Shown here piece by piece: positions 62,531-64,000 of a stretch of DNA of 64,000 nucleotides. Each line of letters starts with the position of its first letter. The first letter of the stretch is position 1. The position numbers and the translations under genes were made by a program. Source of the stretch: Saccharicrinis sp963675435 (lineage in GTDB: Bacteria > Bacteroidota > Bacteroidia > Bacteroidales > Marinilabiliaceae). Under the pieces are notes generated by a model. The model was given only the letters and a program-made list of their open reading frames with translations. It did no database searches and was not told the origin of the DNA. The stretch covers positions 5,022,001-5,086,000 of the forward strand of contig OY776216.1 of the NCBI GenBank assembly GCA_963675435.1, given 5' to 3'.

Positions 62531-63661
62531 TTACAATCGAACAGTTAACTGTTTTACCATTTGATCCTTCCAAACAACAAAATCTCCTGCAATAATATGT
62601 TTCCTGGCTTCTTTAACCAACCATAAATAGAATGCCAGATTATGCAAACTACCTATTTGTGCGGCCAACAACTCTTTTGAAACAAATAAATGTCGAAGAT
62701 ATGCTTTAGTATAGTGATGATCTACAAATGAAGTTCCTTCAGGATCGATTGGTGAAAAGTCATCTTTCCACTTTTCATTTTTCATATTCATGATACCCCT
62801 TGATGTAAAAAGCATACCGTTTCTACCATTTCGAGTAGGCATTACACAATCAAACATATCCACTCCTAAAGCAATAGATTCCAATATATTTACAGGAGTT
62901 CCCACTCCCATCAAATACCTGGGTTTATCTTCAGGTAAAATACCGGTTACCACTTCTGTCATTTCGTACATTACTTCTGCAGGCTCTCCTACAGATAAGC
63001 CACCAATAGCATTTCCTTCTCGTCCAAAAGAAGCGATATATTCAGCAGATTGTTTTCTTAAATCTCTAAAACCTGCTCCCTGTACAATTGGGAAAAAAGT
63101 TTGACTGTGACCATACTTTGGATCAGTATTATCAAAATGGGTAATACCTCTTTTTAACCAACGATGCGTTAACTCCATTGAGTTTTTAGCATATTTATGA
63201 TCTGCATCACCAGGAGCACACTCATCAAATGCCATAATTATGTCAGCGCCAATAACACGCTGAATATCTACTACATTTTCAGGGGTAAACAAATGTTTTG
63301 ATCCATCAATATGCGATCTAAAAACAGCACCTTCTTCTTTTAGTTTTCTATTTCCACTTAATGAAAATACCTGGTAACCTCCACTATCAGTTAATAAAGG
63401 TCTATCCCATCCATTAAATTTGTGTAATCCGCCAGCTTTTTCAATAATATCCAATCCCGGACGTAAATACAAATGATACGTATTTCCTAATATAATTTGA
63501 GCTTCAATATCTTCCTTAAGATCGTTAAAATGTACACCTTTAACGCTACCAACAGTTCCTACAGGCATAAAAATGGGAGTTTCAATCTCTCCATGATCCG
63601 TAGTTATTTTACCGGCTCTCGCCCTTGATTTAGAATCTGTTACTTGTAATTTAAAATCCAT
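62531..63661 (-). CDS. tgt: tRNA-guanine transglycosylase lacking the zinc cysteines
   Basis: A 376-residue queuosine-pathway enzyme that exchanges guanine 34 for preQ1 in tRNA with GUN anticodons. Active-site Asp in LLTDSGGYQVF (D92), substrate loop GGLSVGE, and nucleophile region GVDMFDCVMPTRNGRNG. The zinc motif, CxCxxC in well-studied Tgt, reads EGTSFVD at 308-314 with no Cys; the fourth ligand His is kept (H340, LHN). The rest is well conserved, so the enzyme is probably active without this zinc. Divergent from the glycosyltransferase gene, with a good promoter upstream. Confidence 0.95.
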   Translation of the reverse strand: MDFKLQVTDSKSRARAGKITTDHGEIETPIFMPVGTVGSVKGVHFNDLKEDIEAQIILGNTYHLYLRPGLDIIEKAGGLHKFNGWDRPLLTDSGGYQVFSLSGNRKLKEEGAVFRSHIDGSKHLFTPENVVDIQRVIGADIIMAFDECAPGDADHKYAKNSMELTHRWLKRGITHFDNTDPKYGHSQTFFPIVQGAGFRDLRKQSAEYIASFGREGNAIGGLSVGEPAEVMYEMTEVVTGILPEDKPRYLMGVGTPVNILESIALGVDMFDCVMPTRNGRNGMLFTSRGIMNMKNEKWKDDFSPIDPEGTSFVDHHYTKAYLRHLFVSKELLAAQIGSLHNLAFYLWLVKEARKHIIAGDFVVWKDQMVKQLTVRL

Positions 63662-63683
63662 TTTTTCATTCTTTTTGGGGATG

Positions 63684-63717
63684 CAAATATAAACAGTCTT
63701 TAATTAGCAATCACAAA
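63684..63717 (-). promoter_or_regulatory. Promoter of tgt
   Basis: On the minus strand: TTTG (63717-63714), a 22-nt spacer and TATATTTG (63691-63684), an exact TAnnTTTG match 23 nt before ATG 63661. Confidence 0.55.
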
Positions 63718-63813
63718 AAATATTGTAACTCACTTCGCTTTTTTAAAAAACAATAGTATTTTGCACTTGCACAAAACACAACATTTATACAGAAATTTAC
63801 ACAACTATATCAC

Positions 63814-64000
63814 GTGGATTTATCAAACTTCATACCAACAACAGGAATATGGCTTTATATTATAATAACATTAGCTATCTTGTTATTAATTCAGGTATTA
63901 CACTATTTATTCTTCTTTTTAAAACTGAATAGTCACATCAATAAAAAGGAAGACAAACCTCTTTCTGAATATCCTCCATTATCGGTAATTATCTGCGCAA
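63814..64000 (+). CDS. Family 2 glycosyltransferase, N-terminal part (cut by window end)
   Basis: An open frame from GTG 63814 (no upstream in-frame ATG before the stop at 63754) to the window end. It encodes an N-terminal membrane helix (TGIWLYIIITLAILLLIQVLHYLFFFL), a Lys-rich linker and PPLSVIICA, the beginning of a GT2 catalytic domain (relatives continue with RNE). Predicted inner-membrane enzyme adding sugars to envelope glycans or lipids. Divergent from tgt. The GTG start is provisional. Confidence 0.7.
   Translation, partial: MDLSNFIPTTGIWLYIIITLAILLLIQVLHYLFFFLKLNSHINKKEDKPLSEYPPLSVIICA

Noticed and set aside
1..64000. tRNA, rRNA, CRISPR, prophage or intact insertion sequence
   Set aside because: No clover-leaf tRNA, rRNA segment, regularly spaced direct repeat, phage gene set or transposase was seen in the gaps or frames.

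Overview
The window reads as a low-GC chromosomal segment of a Bacteroidota bacterium, most likely a marine or anaerobic Bacteroidales/Marinilabiliales relative (inference). The support is the MurF-Alr fusion, DUF4837, DUF1573 and DUF3108 proteins, Big_5-type lipoproteins, TlpA with a DUF4369-like domain, a UvrA and a Tgt with Bacteroidota-style sequences, the LptF/G-Tgt arrangement, start sites without clear Shine-Dalgarno motifs, and several promoters that fit the Bacteroidota -7 consensus TAnnTTTG. I saw no rRNA, tRNA, CRISPR array, prophage or intact insertion sequence. Most of the window is vertically inherited housekeeping DNA.

Layout. (1) 1-3.7 kb: a 5'-truncated barrel-like protein, a TPR protein, a nitrilase-family amidohydrolase and a WG-repeat protein. 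(2) 3.7-9.5 kb is a decaying accessory zone. It holds an intact small outer-membrane protein (3699-4337) and a frameshifted paralogue of it (7376-7992), a Crp/Fnr regulator killed by a TGG-to-TGA nonsense change followed by a YceI C-terminal remnant, an intact YgiD/DODA-type dioxygenase, a QorB-like reductase, a LURP-one/scramblase-like protein, and two copies of a noncoding repeat about 210-225 bp long (6151 and 9259). (3) 9.7-17.9 kb: a CDF metal transporter that lacks the cytoplasmic C-terminal domain, then a tight four-gene envelope operon (DUF2339, DUF3999, DUF3857-transglutaminase, and a second transglutaminase-like protein whose Cys and His are replaced) closed by a strong terminator. 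(4) 18-26.5 kb: an S9 peptidase, a TlpA-like lipoprotein, MeaB, a DUF1573 protein with a long leader, and dihydrolipoyl dehydrogenase.

(5) 26.5-37 kb, mostly minus strand: a cNMP/CBS/DUF294 nucleotidyltransferase paired with a membrane-anchored DEDDh exonuclease, an orphan histidine kinase with a periplasmic-binding sensor, a TGS-uridine-kinase-like protein, uvrA and a lytic transglycosylase. (6) 37.6-48 kb: pdxA, an M17 aminopeptidase with a small unknown protein and a DUF4837 lipoprotein, a LysM lytic transglycosylase with a coiled-coil membrane protein, then plus-strand genes for a Big_5 lipoprotein, a thiamine-binding protein, a DUF3108 protein and a CHAD protein. (7) 48-64 kb: murF-alr and tdk, a conserved unknown, rsmI, a coiled-coil lipoprotein, a YjjG-like phosphatase, a peroxiredoxin, dnaB, ispE, a biotin carrier plus carboxyltransferase pair, lptF/G, tgt, and the start of a family 2 glycosyltransferase.

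Noncoding structure includes a 113-nt imperfect palindrome (37304-37416), a MITE/REP-like element of about 187 bp with nested inverted repeats (58031-58217), and a second pair of related noncoding segments (8860 and 51655). The best candidate for an undescribed system is the DUF2339-DUF3999-transglutaminase-pseudotransglutaminase operon. The DUF294/anchored-exonuclease pair is second. Neither can be proven to be a new system from sequence alone.
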